Notes: generated from the sequence alone by a model not told the origin. Shown: positions 52,256-62,196, counted from the first letter of the stretch. The stretch is DNA of 64,000 bases from JALOLG01 sp963776935 (GCA_963776935.1 CAVZOP010000015.1:434001-498000), one strand, 5' to 3'. Made by a program: numbers and translations.

Positions 52256-54148
52256 TCACATTGACGGTGTCTTGCCGATCTCGTTCAGGAACTCGTCGTT
52301 GGTGCGGAACGTCTTGAGGCGATCCATGAGCAACTCGAGCCCGGGGGCGGCGTTGCCGTCGGCCGCCAGGCCGGACAGGACGCGCCGCAGCTTCCACACC
52401 ATCTGCAGCTGCTTGCGGTCGAACAGCAGCTCCTCGTGGCGGGTGCTCGAGGCGTCGACGTCGATGGCCGGGTAGATCCGGCGCTCGGCGAGGCGACGGT
52501 CGAGGCGCAGTTCCATGTTGCCGGTGCCCTTGAACTCCTCGAAGATCGCCTCGTCCATGCGGCTGTTGGTCTCGACGAGCGCGGTGGCGAGGATCGTCAG
52601 CGACCCACCCTCTTCGACGTTGCGGGCGGCACCGAAGAACTTCTTCGGCGGGTACAGCGCGCCGGCGTCGATGCCGCCCGACAGGATGCGCCCGCTCGCC
52701 GGGGCGGCGAGGTTGTAGGCCCGGCTGAGGCGGGTGATGCCGTCGAGGATGACGACGACGTCCTCGCCCATCTCGACCATCCGCTTGGCCTTCTCGATGG
52801 CCATCTCGGCGACCTGGGTGTGCTCTTCGCTCGGCCGGTCGAACGTCGAGGAGATGACCTCACCCTTCACGAGCCGGCGGATGTCGGTGACCTCCTCGGG
52901 CCGCTCGTCGATGAGCAGCACGATCAGCCGCACGTCGGGGTTGTTCTTCTCGATCGAGCTGGCGATGGCCTTCATCACCGTCGTCTTGCCGGCCTTCGGC
53001 GGCGACACGATGATGCCGCGCTGACCCTTGCCGATCGGCGAGATGAGATCGATGATCCGGGCCATCATGTTGCTCGGCTCGGACGGGTCCTCGAGCGTGA
53101 GCCGCTCGTCGGGGAACAGCGCCGTGAGGTCCTCGAAGCGCGGCCGGCTCCTCGACGCCTCCGGGTCGAGACCGTTGACGCTGTGGATCTCGAGCAACGC
53201 CGGGTTCTTCTCGTTGCGACCCGCCGGCCGACCGAGCCCGGTGATCTGATCACCCTTGCGCAAGCCGTACTGGCGGGCGAGCTTGACCGGGATGTAGGCG
53301 TCGTCGCGGCTCGGCAGATAGCCGTTGACACGGAGGAAGCCGTAGCCCTCGTCGCGCATGTCGAGATAGCCGGCGACCGGGACCGGTTCGTTGCTGATCG
53401 GTTCCTCGACTTCGAGCAGCTCGCGGTCGTCGCCCTGCGGGCCTTCCTGACCGCCCTTGCCCTTGCGCCGGCGGCGGCGGCGGCGGTTGCGGCTGTCGCC
53501 GTCCTCGTCGCCCGCGCCGACTCCGGGACCGCCCGGACGTTGCTGGGTCTGCTGGGCTCCGCCCTGCCCGCCACCGTGCTGGCCCGGCTGCCCGTGCTGG
53601 CTCCCGCCCGGGCGCTGACCCTGCTGGCCGCCGGGCTGACGGGCCTCGGTTCGCCCGTTGCTGCCCCGCTCAGGCTGGGTGGCCACCGACGGGCTCGAAC
53701 CGGTTGCCGAGTCGTCACCGTTGATCGACTCCGGCGCCGTGCGGGACGCCGGGGTTTCCGGCGCGACGTCGTCGTCGACGTCGCCGACCTCGAGCTCCCA
53801 GTCGGCGGGCGGATCCTCGTCGAGCGTCGCGTACGTCGCGCTGCTCCCCGCCGAACCCCGCCCATTGAGCGGGTTGGCCGACGCCTTTTGATCCGGGTCA
53901 GCACGACCGGCCGACGAAGCGGCGGCCAGCGACGATCCCGACGATCCCGACGCGGCGGATGTCGCGGAGGCCGCCGCCGAGGGACTCTCGCCGGACGACT
54001 CAGAGCCGGTCGTCGTGAGGATCTGGTCGATGATCTCGGCCTTCTTGTTGCGGGCGCTGGCCTTGAGGCCGAGGGCCTTGGCGATCGCCAACAGCTGGTC
54101 CTTGTCTTTCGACTCGAGAACCGACTGTTCGAGTGCCTGTGCGGTCAC
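52256..54148 (-). CDS. rho: Transcription termination factor Rho
   Basis: RNA-dependent hexameric ATPase that ends transcripts. 630 residues from GTG 54148, preceded by AGGAAA. Order: N-terminal Rho_N helix-extended domain (LESKDKDQLLAIAKALGLKASARNKKAEIIDQIL), a long disordered insert (residues about 48-250) rich in Ser/Ala/Gly/Gln with an Arg tract, the RNA-binding cold-shock domain (MRDEGYGFLRVNGYLPS), Walker A SPPKAGKTTVMKAIA, and LIVLLIDERPEEVTDI. The insert is typical of high-GC actinobacterial Rho. A leader of about 188 nt from its predicted promoter suggests autoregulation. Confidence 0.96.
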   Translation of the reverse strand: MTAQALEQSVLESKDKDQLLAIAKALGLKASARNKKAEIIDQILTTTGSESSGESPSAAASATSAASGSSGSSLAAASSAGRADPDQKASANPLNGRGSAGSSATYATLDEDPPADWELEVGDVDDDVAPETPASRTAPESINGDDSATGSSPSVATQPERGSNGRTEARQPGGQQGQRPGGSQHGQPGQHGGGQGGAQQTQQRPGGPGVGAGDEDGDSRNRRRRRRRKGKGGQEGPQGDDRELLEVEEPISNEPVPVAGYLDMRDEGYGFLRVNGYLPSRDDAYIPVKLARQYGLRKGDQITGLGRPAGRNEKNPALLEIHSVNGLDPEASRSRPRFEDLTALFPDERLTLEDPSEPSNMMARIIDLISPIGKGQRGIIVSPPKAGKTTVMKAIASSIEKNNPDVRLIVLLIDERPEEVTDIRRLVKGEVISSTFDRPSEEHTQVAEMAIEKAKRMVEMGEDVVVILDGITRLSRAYNLAAPASGRILSGGIDAGALYPPKKFFGAARNVEEGGSLTILATALVETNSRMDEAIFEEFKGTGNMELRLDRRLAERRIYPAIDVDASSTRHEELLFDRKQLQMVWKLRRVLSGLAADGNAAPGLELLMDRLKTFRTNDEFLNEIGKTPSM

Positions 54149-54343
54149 GTTTCCTACTTTCCCGTCCTCGTCTGCTGACCGAGAGAGGTGGGGCGAGCCG
54201 CCATGGGAGCGCTGCGATCGGTGAGAGCGTTGCGCTGCCCCTGAACGACTGTCCGAACGCACTCGTCCTCGTCAGATCGATGCGAGCATCCCTGCGAGCA
54301 GAATCCCCGTGAGTGGTGCGACCTGGGGGGTCCAGGTGTTCAC

Positions 54344-54373
54344 AGCCTATCGACACGCACGTCGACGCCGCAA
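54344..54373 (-). promoter_or_regulatory. Predicted rho promoter with long leader
   Basis: On the minus strand TTGCGG (54373-54368), 18-bp spacer, TAGGCT (54349-54344). The start point near 54336 leaves roughly 188 nt before GTG 54148. The rest of the 285-bp gap is this leader and shows no ORF; rho leaders are known sites of Rho autoregulation in other bacteria. Confidence 0.55.
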
Positions 54374-54433
54374 CCAATGCCAGCGGACGTCTCTCGATCC
54401 CGACGGGACGGGCGTCGTGCGGGCCGCTCGGGA

Positions 54434-55156
54434 CTACGCCCGGCTGCCGGCGAAGCAGGCGGCGACGAAGGCGTCGAACAGACCTTGCTGCTCGGCGAGC
54501 TCGTGGGCGTCGTCCTCGGGGTGCCACTGGACGCTCACGACCCAACCGTCGACCGATTCCATCGCCTCGATCGTGCCGTCGTCGGCGCGTCCGGTGACGA
54601 CCATGCCGTCGGCGACGCGATCGACGGCCTGGTGGTGCACGGAGTGCCCGATCGGCCGGTCGGTGCCCATCGCCAGCGCCGCCCGGCAACCCGGTACCAG
54701 CTCGACCGAGTGCCGCTGGAAGCGATGGTCCGTGGTGCGCTCGTCGCCGAGGTGCTGGATCAGCGTCCCGCCGAGCGCCACGTTCAGTACCTGGTGGCCG
54801 CGGCAGATGGCGAGGATCGGCAGCCCCAACTCGATCGCCGCCTTCGCCAGCGCCAGATCGAAGGCGTCGTGACGCTCGTCGACGCCGTACACCGCGGGGT
54901 GGATCTCGACCGCGCCATAGCGGTGTGGATCGACATCGGGACCACCGGGGAGGCACAACCCGTCGAACCGCGACAGCGTCTCGGCGAGGTCGGCGATCGT
55001 GCCGGCGATCGGCGCCAGCGCGACCGGTTGACCGCCTGCCCGGACGATCGCGTCCTGGTAGGTGATCCCGATCGCGGTGACCGGCACGCGCCACGTCGCC
55101 GCTTCGCCGGCATACCGGGACGGCAGGGCGATCAGGGGGCGCACGGTGAAGACCAT
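54434..55156 (-). CDS. puuD: Class I glutamine amidotransferase-like hydrolase (PuuD type)
   Basis: 240 residues. Oxyanion LPGGPDVDPHRY, nucleophile elbow ILAICRGHQVLNVALGGTL and catalytic VQWHPEDD, matching gamma-glutamyl-GABA hydrolase and peptidase C26. PuuD releases GABA or other amines from gamma-glutamyl conjugates. It is divergent from an aldehyde dehydrogenase; the PuuA-like synthetase is 2 kb away, supporting a gamma-glutamylated amine pathway. ATG 55156 chosen; the frame upstream is nonsense. Confidence 0.82.
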   Translation of the reverse strand: MVFTVRPLIALPSRYAGEAATWRVPVTAIGITYQDAIVRAGGQPVALAPIAGTIADLAETLSRFDGLCLPGGPDVDPHRYGAVEIHPAVYGVDERHDAFDLALAKAAIELGLPILAICRGHQVLNVALGGTLIQHLGDERTTDHRFQRHSVELVPGCRAALAMGTDRPIGHSVHHQAVDRVADGMVVTGRADDGTIEAMESVDGWVVSVQWHPEDDAHELAEQQGLFDAFVAACFAGSRA

Positions 55157-55166
55157 AATCACCGGA

Positions 55167-56526
55167 ATGCCGATCCACTCCGTCGTCGATCCGAGCACCG
55201 AAGAGGTTCTCGTCACACTCGATCTGGCGCCGGCCGACGAGGTCGACCGGGTCGTGGCGGTCGCCGGGCGGGCCTTCCCCGGCTGGTCGGCGATCAGCAC
55301 CCAGGATCGGTCGCGGCTGCTCCGGCGTTTCGCCGACACCGTCGCCGCCCACACCGACGAGCTCGCCGAGCTCGAGGCCGCCAACGTCGGCAAGCCGATC
55401 GGCGGTGCGCAGTGGGAGGCGGGCGCCGTCGCCGACGTCTTGCACTACTACGCGGGATCGGTCGACAAGTACACCGGCACCACGCTCCGGTGGGGTGACG
55501 GGCTGGCGATGACGTTGCACGAGCCCCTCGGCGTGGTCGGGCTGATCACCCCGTGGAACTTCCCGATGCTGATCGCGTCGTGGAAGCTCGGCCCGGCGCT
55601 CGCATGCGGCAACGCGGTCGTGCTCAAGCCGAGCGAGCTGACACCCCTGACGAGCATCCGTCTGGCCGAGCTGGCGCTCGAGGCCGGGATCCCCGAAGGC
55701 GTCTTCAACGTCGTGGTGGGCGACGGAGCGACTGCCGGACAACGCTTGGTCGACCACCCCGACGTCGCCAAGATCGGCTTCACCGGATCGACCGCGGTCG
55801 GCAAGCACATCATGCGGTGCGCGGCCGACACGCTGAAGCGGGTCACGCTCGAGCTCGGCGGCAAGAGCGCCAACATCGTGTTCGCCGACGCCGACCTCGA
55901 AGCGGCGGCGGCAGGCGTGCCGGGCTCGGTGTTCGACAACGCCGGGCAGGACTGCTGTGCCCGCAGCCGGATCCTCGTCGAACGCTCGGTGCACGACCGT
56001 TTCGTCGTGCTCGTCACCGACGTCGCGGCCGGCGTCCGCGTCGGTCGACCGCACGACCCCGACGTGTTCATGGGCCCGTTGATCTCGGCTGCCCACCGCT
56101 CGAAGGTGGCGTCGTTCGAGGGCGAGGGCCAAAATCGCGTTCCAGGGCGAGGTGCCCGACGGACCGGGGTTCTGGTACCCGCCGACGGTCGTCACCGGCG
56201 CGTCGGAGCAGAGCCGCGTCGCCACCGACGAGATCTTCGGTCCGGTCGTCGCGGTGCTGCCGTTCGACGACGAGGCCGACGCCGCCCGATTGGCGAACGC
56301 GACGCCGTACGGCTTGTCGGGCTCGATCTGGACCCGCGACGGTGCCCGCGCGCTGCGGATGGTCCGCACCGTGCAGAGCGGCACGCTCAGCGTGAACTCC
56401 AACTCGTCCGTGAGATACTCGACGCCGTTCGGCGGGTTCAAGCAGAGCGGGATCGGACGCGACCTGTCGATGCAGGCGCTCGACCACTACAGCGAGACCA
56501 AGACCGTGTACACGGCCGTCCAGTAG
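55167..56526 (+). CDS. Aldehyde dehydrogenase (PuuC-like), frameshifted
   Basis: NAD(P)-dependent oxidation of an aldehyde, probably a gamma-glutamylamino-aldehyde. Seen: ITPWNFPMLIASWKLGPALACGNAVVLKPSE, IGFTGSTAVGKHIM, catalytic Glu in LELGGKSANIVF and Cys in FDNAGQDCCARSRI. The frame breaks by +1 near 56120-56131 and continues KIAFQGEVPDGPGFWYPPTVV to PFGGFKQSGIGRDLSMQALDHY. Restored length about 452 residues, slightly short for the class. CATAAT (55154-55159) lies 7 nt before ATG 55167, in the divergent promoter shared with puuD. Likely an insertion error. Confidence 0.85.
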
Positions 56527-56545
56527 GTTCCACCAAAGGGGAGAG

Positions 56546-57343
56546 ATGTCGCAGGCTGGCAACGGGAGACTGCCCGGACGACTGACCGGCAAGGTCGCGC
56601 TCATCACCGGCGCCGCCAACGGACTCGGGCGGGTCGCCGCCGAACTGTTCGCGCGCGAGGGCGCCAAGGTCGTCATCGCCGACATGGCCGACGGCACGGA
56701 CGCGGTCGACACGATCGAAGCCGCCGGCGGCTCGGCGTCGTACGTCGCCCTCGACGTCTCCGACGACGACAGCGTTCGCAATGCGGTGGAACACACGATG
56801 TCGACGTTCGGCGCGCTGCACGTGCTCTACAACAACGCCGGCATCTCGCCCGGCGACGACGACGGACCCACGAACACCAGCGACTCCACGTGGTCGACGG
56901 TGCTCGACGTCAACGTGACCGGCCTCGCCAGATGCTGCCGTCACGGCATCCCGGCCATGCTCACGAGCGGCGGCGGCAGCATCATCAACGTCGCATCCTT
57001 CGTGGCCCACGTCGGCGCCGCGACACCACAGATCGCGTACACCGCGTCGAAGGGTGCGGTCGTCTCGATGACACGCGAGATCGCCGTCATCTACGCGCGG
57101 CAGGGCATTCGTGCCAACGCCCTCTGTCCGGGACCGGTGCTCACACCGCTGCTGGCCAAGTTCCTGTCCGATGACGCCAAGCGCCAACGCCGACTCGTGC
57201 ACGTGCCGATGGGCCGCTTCGGTGAGCCGATCGAGATCGCCAACGGCGCGCTGTTCCTGGCCTCCGACGAGTCCTCGTTCATGACCGGCCAGTCACTGCT
57301 CATCGATGGCGGCATCACCGCCGCCTACACGACTCCGGAGTGA
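56546..57343 (+). CDS. SDR family oxidoreductase
   Basis: 265 residues of a classical short-chain dehydrogenase. Rossmann TGxxxGxG in ITGAANGLGRVAAELF, NNAGISPG, Ser in INVASF, and the catalytic YTASKGAV. C-terminal SSFMTGQSLLIDGGITA. Substrate unknown; within the cluster it may act on an amino-alcohol or aldehyde. AAGGGGAGAG just before the ATG is a good ribosome site. Its TGA is followed 2 nt later by the PuuA-like ATG. Confidence 0.88.
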   Translation: MSQAGNGRLPGRLTGKVALITGAANGLGRVAAELFAREGAKVVIADMADGTDAVDTIEAAGGSASYVALDVSDDDSVRNAVEHTMSTFGALHVLYNNAGISPGDDDGPTNTSDSTWSTVLDVNVTGLARCCRHGIPAMLTSGGGSIINVASFVAHVGAATPQIAYTASKGAVVSMTREIAVIYARQGIRANALCPGPVLTPLLAKFLSDDAKRQRRLVHVPMGRFGEPIEIANGALFLASDESSFMTGQSLLIDGGITAAYTTPE

Positions 57344-57345
57344 CC

Positions 57346-58740
57346 ATGTCCAAGAACCAACACGTCGGGCCACTCCAACTCGAGGCGGACATCAGGGACG
57401 GCGTGATCGACACCGTGATCGTCGCCTTCTCGGATCACCAGGGCCGACTCGTCGGCAAGCGCACCGACGGCGAGTTCTACCTCGACGTCGTCGTCGAAGA
57501 GGGCACCGAGAACTGTGACTACCTCATCGCCTGCGATATCGACAACGTGCCGATTCCCGGGTTCCGCTGGGCGAGCTACGACCAGGGGTACGGCGACATG
57601 CGCGGTGTCGTCGATCCGTCGACGATCCGCTACCTCCCGTGGCTCGACCGCACCGCGGTTGTGATCCTCGACCTCGTGGATGTCGACACCGGCGCGCCCG
57701 TCGATGTGTCGCCACGCCGCATGTTGCAGCACCAAGCCGAGCTGGCAGCAGCGCGCGGTTACGTCCCGATGATCGGCAGCGAGGTCGAGTTCTTCTTGTT
57801 CAAGGAGACCTTTGACGACGCCAACGCCGCCGGATACGGCGGGCTCACGCCGAACTCGCCGTACCTCGAGGACTACCACATCCTGCAGACGACCAAGGAG
57901 GAGGGTGTCCTCGGCGCGATCCGGCGCGGCCTGCGCGGCGCCGGGTTCCCGGTCGAGTTCTCGAAGGGCGAGGCAGGCAAGGGTCAACACGAGGTCAACC
58001 TCACCTACCAGCACGCGGTCGAGATGGCCGACGCCAATCTGATCCTCAAGAACGCCGTGAAGGAGATCGCCGCCATCGCCGGAAGATCGGCGACGTTCAT
58101 GGCCAAGCCGCACTTCGACGACGCCGGCTCGAGCTACCACATCCACTCGAGCCTGTGGACCGCCGACATGTCGACGAGCCTGATGCCCGAGCCGCACGGC
58201 GAGCACAGCGTGGGCGACGAGCCCCACATGAGCGAGCTGTTCCGGTGGTACCTCGGCGGACTGATCGCAACCGCTCGCGAGTTCGCGTTGCTGTTCGCCC
58301 CGAACCCCAACAGCTACAAGCGGTTCCAGCCAGGGAGCTGGGCTCCCACGGGCATCGGATGGGCCGTCGACAACCGTACGCTCGGGTTTCGCGTCGTGGG
58401 TCACGGAAACGGGATGCGGGTCGAGAGTCGCATCCCGGGTGCTGACGCCAACGGGTACCACGCCTTCGCCGCCACCATCGCCGGCGGGTTGTACGGCATC
58501 GAGCAACAGATCGACCCGCCGCCCCCATACGCCGGCAACGGCTACACCGCCACCGATCTCGAGCGCATCCCATGGAACTACCCAGAGGCGATCGAGCTCT
58601 GGAGGACCAGCACGATCGCCAAGGCGTGCTTCGGCGACGACGTCCACCACCACGTGCTCCACCACGCCGAGTCGGAGTGGCTCGCCTTCAACCAGACCGT
58701 CACCGACTGGGAACGCCGCCGCTACTTCGAGCGCATCTGA
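57346..58740 (+). CDS. Glutamine synthetase-like gamma-glutamyl-amine ligase (PuuA/GlnA3 type)
   Basis: 464 residues of the glutamine synthetase fold with Mg site SEVEFFLFKE, KGQHEVNLTY, the ATP-binding FMAKPHFDDAGSSYHIHSS and PNPNSYKRFQPGSWAP, and GFRVVGHGNGMRVESRIPGADAN. It lacks the housekeeping GlnA adenylylation loop and ammonia-site pattern, so glutamylation of an amine (polyamine, ethanolamine or related) is more likely. GGAG lies 5 nt before ATG 57346; GTG 57340 would overlap the SDR stop. Third plus-strand gene of the cluster with PuuC-like and SDR genes. Confidence 0.85.
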   Translation: MSKNQHVGPLQLEADIRDGVIDTVIVAFSDHQGRLVGKRTDGEFYLDVVVEEGTENCDYLIACDIDNVPIPGFRWASYDQGYGDMRGVVDPSTIRYLPWLDRTAVVILDLVDVDTGAPVDVSPRRMLQHQAELAAARGYVPMIGSEVEFFLFKETFDDANAAGYGGLTPNSPYLEDYHILQTTKEEGVLGAIRRGLRGAGFPVEFSKGEAGKGQHEVNLTYQHAVEMADANLILKNAVKEIAAIAGRSATFMAKPHFDDAGSSYHIHSSLWTADMSTSLMPEPHGEHSVGDEPHMSELFRWYLGGLIATAREFALLFAPNPNSYKRFQPGSWAPTGIGWAVDNRTLGFRVVGHGNGMRVESRIPGADANGYHAFAATIAGGLYGIEQQIDPPPPYAGNGYTATDLERIPWNYPEAIELWRTSTIAKACFGDDVHHHVLHHAESEWLAFNQTVTDWERRRYFERI

Positions 58741-58809
58741 CCCTTGACCGCCTGAACCCAACCGTCCCTACGGCGCCGAAACTTCATGAGATGGGTGGTG
58801 GAGCGGGGG

Positions 58810-61236
58810 TCAGGCGCGGATGCGGTGGCCCTCGGGGTCGAGGAGTGGTTCGGCGGTGACGGTGGCGGCCACGGTCTCGCCGAACACCTCGACCGACAGC
58901 TCGGTGCCGACGACGGCGTGGTCGGCGGGCAGCCAGGCGTACGCGATCGACTGCGCCAGCCAGTACCCAAGGCCGCCGCTCGAGATGCGCCCGACGACGG
59001 TTCCGCCGCGGTCACGGACCGGCTCGTTGCCAAGCGCCACCGACCGCGGGTCGTCGAGCACGAGGCACACCAGCCGCGACGGTCCACCCGACGGCGCCGG
59101 CAGCGCGCCTTCGCCGAGAAAGTCGCTCCCGAGGCGGACGGCGAACCCGAGTCTGGACGAGTACGGGTCGGTCTCGCTGGTGATGTCCGATCCCCAGACG
59201 CGATAGCCCTTCTCGAGCCGCAGCGAGTCGATGGCGCGATAGCCACCCGGCACCAGACCGCGCGGTCGGCCGGCGTCGAGCAACGTGTCCCACAACCGCA
59301 AGCCGTACTCCATCGTCGGATACAGCTCCCAGCCGAGCTCGCCGACGTACGTGACGCGCAATGCCCAGCACGGGACGTCGCCGACGGTGACCTGGCGGGC
59401 CTGCATGTAGCGGAACGTCAGCTCGTCGGCGCAGACCGTTGACAGGATGTCGCGCGCGGCCGGGCCCCACAAGGCGAGGCACGCCATCGATGCCGTGACG
59501 TCACGCACGACCACCGATCCGTCGGTCGGCGCGTGTTGCTCGATCCACGAGCGGTCGTGGCGACCGAAGGCGGTTCCGGTGACGATCAGGAACTGCTCGA
59601 CCGAGAGCCGGGTGACGGTGACGTCGCACTCGATGCCACCGCGGCTGTTGAGCATCGACGTGTACGTGATCGCTCCGACGGGGCGGTCGACGTGGTTGGC
59701 GCAGATGCGCTCGAGGAAGGCGGCCGCGCCAGGCCCGCTCACCTCGATCTTGGCGAAGCTCGACTCGTCGAACAGCCCAGCCGCCGAACGGGTCGCGAGG
59801 TGCTCGGTGACGATGGCCGTCGACCAGTGCTGGCCGGCCCAGCCACGCGGCCGGAGGTGCTCGTGGGCGGGATCTTCGTTGCAGCGGTACCAGTTGACCC
59901 GCTCCCAACCACTCTTCTCGCCGAACTCGGCACCGAGCTCGTGGTGGCGCGGGTAGGCGGGTGGCGTCTTCAGCGGACGGCCGGCGAGGCGTTCGTGGTT
60001 GGGATACACGATGTCGTAGTAGGTGCTGTAGATCTCGTCGGTACGGGCGAGGCAGTAGCCGCGGCTGCGGTACTGCGGTCCGAACCGGCGGACATCCATC
60101 TTCCACAGGTCCATCGGTGGCTCGCGGCCGGCGATCCACTCGGCCGTCACCTTGCCGACGCCGCCGGCGCCGGCGATGCCGTGGGCACAGAACCCGGCGG
60201 CGACGAAGAACCCGGCGACCTCGCTCTCACCCAGGATGAACTCGCCGTCGGGCGTGAACGCCTCCGGACCGTTGATCAGCTGGACCACGTCAGCGTCGAC
60301 GAGCGCCGGCACGACGTGCTGGCCGGCCTCGGCAATCGGCGCGAAGCGGTCCCAGTCGGGGTCGAGGAGCATGTTGTTGAACGTCGGCGGGATGTCACCG
60401 GTGAGGCACCACGGGTCCGGGTTGCGCTCGTAGCCACCGACGATCATCCCGCCGACCTCCTCACGGAAGTACACGAGGCGGTCGGGGTCGCGCATCGTCG
60501 GCAGATCGCGTGGCACGGTCTGGCGCGGCCGGGTGATCGCGTACTGGTGGGCCATCGGCACGATGGGAACGTCGACGCCGGCCAGGCGCCCGATCTCGTT
60601 GCTGTAGATCCCCCCGGCGTTCACCACGACCTCGCACTCGACACGTCCCGAGTCGGTGTCGACGTGTTCGATGCGACGGCGACCGTGCGACTCCACGACA
60701 CCGATGCCGGTGACTCGCGTGCCCGTCACGATCTCGACGCCTCCTGCTCGGGCGCCGGCCGCGAGCGCATTCGTCAGATCGGACGGGTTGAGCTGGCCGT
60801 CGGTCGGGAGGTGCACCGCACCGAGCACGCCGGCCGGATCGAACAGGCCGTAGAACAGCTCGACCGCCCGCTCGGTGGAGATCAGCTCGAGCGGGAGCCC
60901 GAACGTGTCCGCCCAGCCGGCCTGCCGGGTGAGCTCCTCGAGGCGCGCCGGCGACGACGCCAGCCGCAACGACCCGACCTCCCGCCAACCGGGGTCGTGA
61001 CCGGTCTCGTCACCCAACCGCCGGTAGAGGTCGGAGCCGTACATCATCATCCGCGTGAGCGTGACCGAGCTGCGCAACTGGCCGACGAGTCCCGCCGAGT
61101 GGAACGTCGAGCCCGACGTGAGTTGGTCGCGGTCGAGCAACACGACATCGTCCCAGCCGAGTTTGGCGAGGTGGTAGGCGATGCTCGTGCCGGCGACGCC
61201 GCCACCGACGATCACGACTCGGGCTCGGTCACGCAT
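58810..61236 (-). CDS. FAD oxidoreductase-aminomethyltransferase fusion (sarcosine/dimethylglycine dehydrogenase-like)
   Basis: 808 residues. FAD domain: VVIVGGGVAGTSIAYHLAKLGW, STFHSAGLVGQLR with the likely covalent-flavin His, VVNAGGIYSNEIG and FVAAGFCAHGIAGAGGVGK. From about residue 430 a GcvT-like folate domain: LFDESSFAKIEVSGPGAAAFLERI, YTSMLNSRGGIECDVTVTRL, ALRVTYVGELGWELYP, DSLRLEKGYRVWGSDI. Such fusions demethylate N-methylated amines, passing the one-carbon unit to tetrahydrofolate. Its neighbours are a choline/ethanolamine-kinase-like gene on the same strand and the convergent PuuA-like gene. Confidence 0.88.
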   Translation of the reverse strand: MRDRARVVIVGGGVAGTSIAYHLAKLGWDDVVLLDRDQLTSGSTFHSAGLVGQLRSSVTLTRMMMYGSDLYRRLGDETGHDPGWREVGSLRLASSPARLEELTRQAGWADTFGLPLELISTERAVELFYGLFDPAGVLGAVHLPTDGQLNPSDLTNALAAGARAGGVEIVTGTRVTGIGVVESHGRRRIEHVDTDSGRVECEVVVNAGGIYSNEIGRLAGVDVPIVPMAHQYAITRPRQTVPRDLPTMRDPDRLVYFREEVGGMIVGGYERNPDPWCLTGDIPPTFNNMLLDPDWDRFAPIAEAGQHVVPALVDADVVQLINGPEAFTPDGEFILGESEVAGFFVAAGFCAHGIAGAGGVGKVTAEWIAGREPPMDLWKMDVRRFGPQYRSRGYCLARTDEIYSTYYDIVYPNHERLAGRPLKTPPAYPRHHELGAEFGEKSGWERVNWYRCNEDPAHEHLRPRGWAGQHWSTAIVTEHLATRSAAGLFDESSFAKIEVSGPGAAAFLERICANHVDRPVGAITYTSMLNSRGGIECDVTVTRLSVEQFLIVTGTAFGRHDRSWIEQHAPTDGSVVVRDVTASMACLALWGPAARDILSTVCADELTFRYMQARQVTVGDVPCWALRVTYVGELGWELYPTMEYGLRLWDTLLDAGRPRGLVPGGYRAIDSLRLEKGYRVWGSDITSETDPYSSRLGFAVRLGSDFLGEGALPAPSGGPSRLVCLVLDDPRSVALGNEPVRDRGGTVVGRISSGGLGYWLAQSIAYAWLPADHAVVGTELSVEVFGETVAATVTAEPLLDPEGHRIRA

Positions 61237-61266
61237 CCGACGAAACGTAGACGCGGCAGGATGCGG

Positions 61267-62196
61267 TCAGCGGTGGCGTGCCTGGTCGAGCCACATCGGG
61301 AGCCGCTCGTCGGCGCAGAGCGTCCGACAGTGCCCGAGCCGGGTCGCCGTGTATCCCGCGAAGTCGACGTGGGTGAGCGTGCTGATGGCCTGCTGCACGA
61401 CGGCCCACATGCCCTCGCGCATCTCGCTCATGATCTTCATCAGCGCCAGCTCGGCCACGCGCCGCTCCGAGACATCGCCGTCGTAGGCAGCCAGCAGGCG
61501 ATGGTCGGCCGCGGCGTCGAAGTCGCAGTTGACCGACAGGTTGGCGAGATCGAACACGGCGTGGTTCATCCCGGCGTACTCGTAGTCGATGATCCAGATC
61601 CGGTCAGGCGCCAGCAACACGTTCGCCGGCAGCAGGTCGTTGTGACACATCGTCGACTCCAGCGCACGCGGGTCGAAGGCGGCCTCGATCGCCTGGGCGG
61701 CGTCGTGCAACTCGTCGTACACGGCCGGCGGTTGCACGCCGTTGGCGGCCGCGTCGTGGGCGTGCCATTCGACGACACGAAAGATCGGGAAGCTGGCGGC
61801 GATCGGCCCTGACGTGTGCAACCGCTTGATGAACGCCGTCACGCGTTCGAGGACACCGGGTGCGAGCAACGCTTCGGTCGTCGCGGGCGTACCGCCGACG
61901 AACTCCGTCACGAGTGTGCCGACACCCGGGAGCTCGGCCTTGATGCCGGGCGCGATTCCGAGATCGGCTGCCAGCGCGGAGGCCGCGGCTTCGCCGGCCC
62001 GATCGATGCCGAGCAACTCGGTTCGTTCGCCGGGCAGCCGGACAACGTACACGGCGCCGTCGATCTCGACGCGGTAGTTGCGGTTGGTGATGCCACCATC
62101 GAGGGCGGCGATCACGGGATCGGCGTCGTGCCAGCCCGGCACCCGGCGGATGATGTCGGCGACCGCGGTCAGCTCCGTCGCCGCACCCTCGGTCAT
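61267..62196 (-). CDS. Choline/ethanolamine kinase-like phosphotransferase
   Basis: 309 residues of the APH/choline kinase fold. Seen: LDGGITNRNYRVEIDGAVYVVRLPG, GRTE-type LLGIDRAGEAAAS, catalytic MCHNDLLPANVLL (Brenner-type HxDxxxxN) and IIDYEYAGMNHAVFDLANL. That last IDxEYAxxxxxxxDLAN motif is typical of choline and ethanolamine kinases. The ATG overlaps the thrC stop (ATGA); 30 bp further on the same strand is the FAD-GcvT fusion. Substrate choice between choline, ethanolamine and an analog is not decidable. Confidence 0.83.
   Translation of the reverse strand: MTEGAATELTAVADIIRRVPGWHDADPVIAALDGGITNRNYRVEIDGAVYVVRLPGERTELLGIDRAGEAAASALAADLGIAPGIKAELPGVGTLVTEFVGGTPATTEALLAPGVLERVTAFIKRLHTSGPIAASFPIFRVVEWHAHDAAANGVQPPAVYDELHDAAQAIEAAFDPRALESTMCHNDLLPANVLLAPDRIWIIDYEYAGMNHAVFDLANLSVNCDFDAAADHRLLAAYDGDVSERRVAELALMKIMSEMREGMWAVVQQAISTLTHVDFAGYTATRLGHCRTLCADERLPMWLDQARHR

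Noticed and set aside
52436..54178. 580-codon open frame antisense to rho
   Set aside because: Low-complexity mirror of the rho coding sequence with no recognisable motif.
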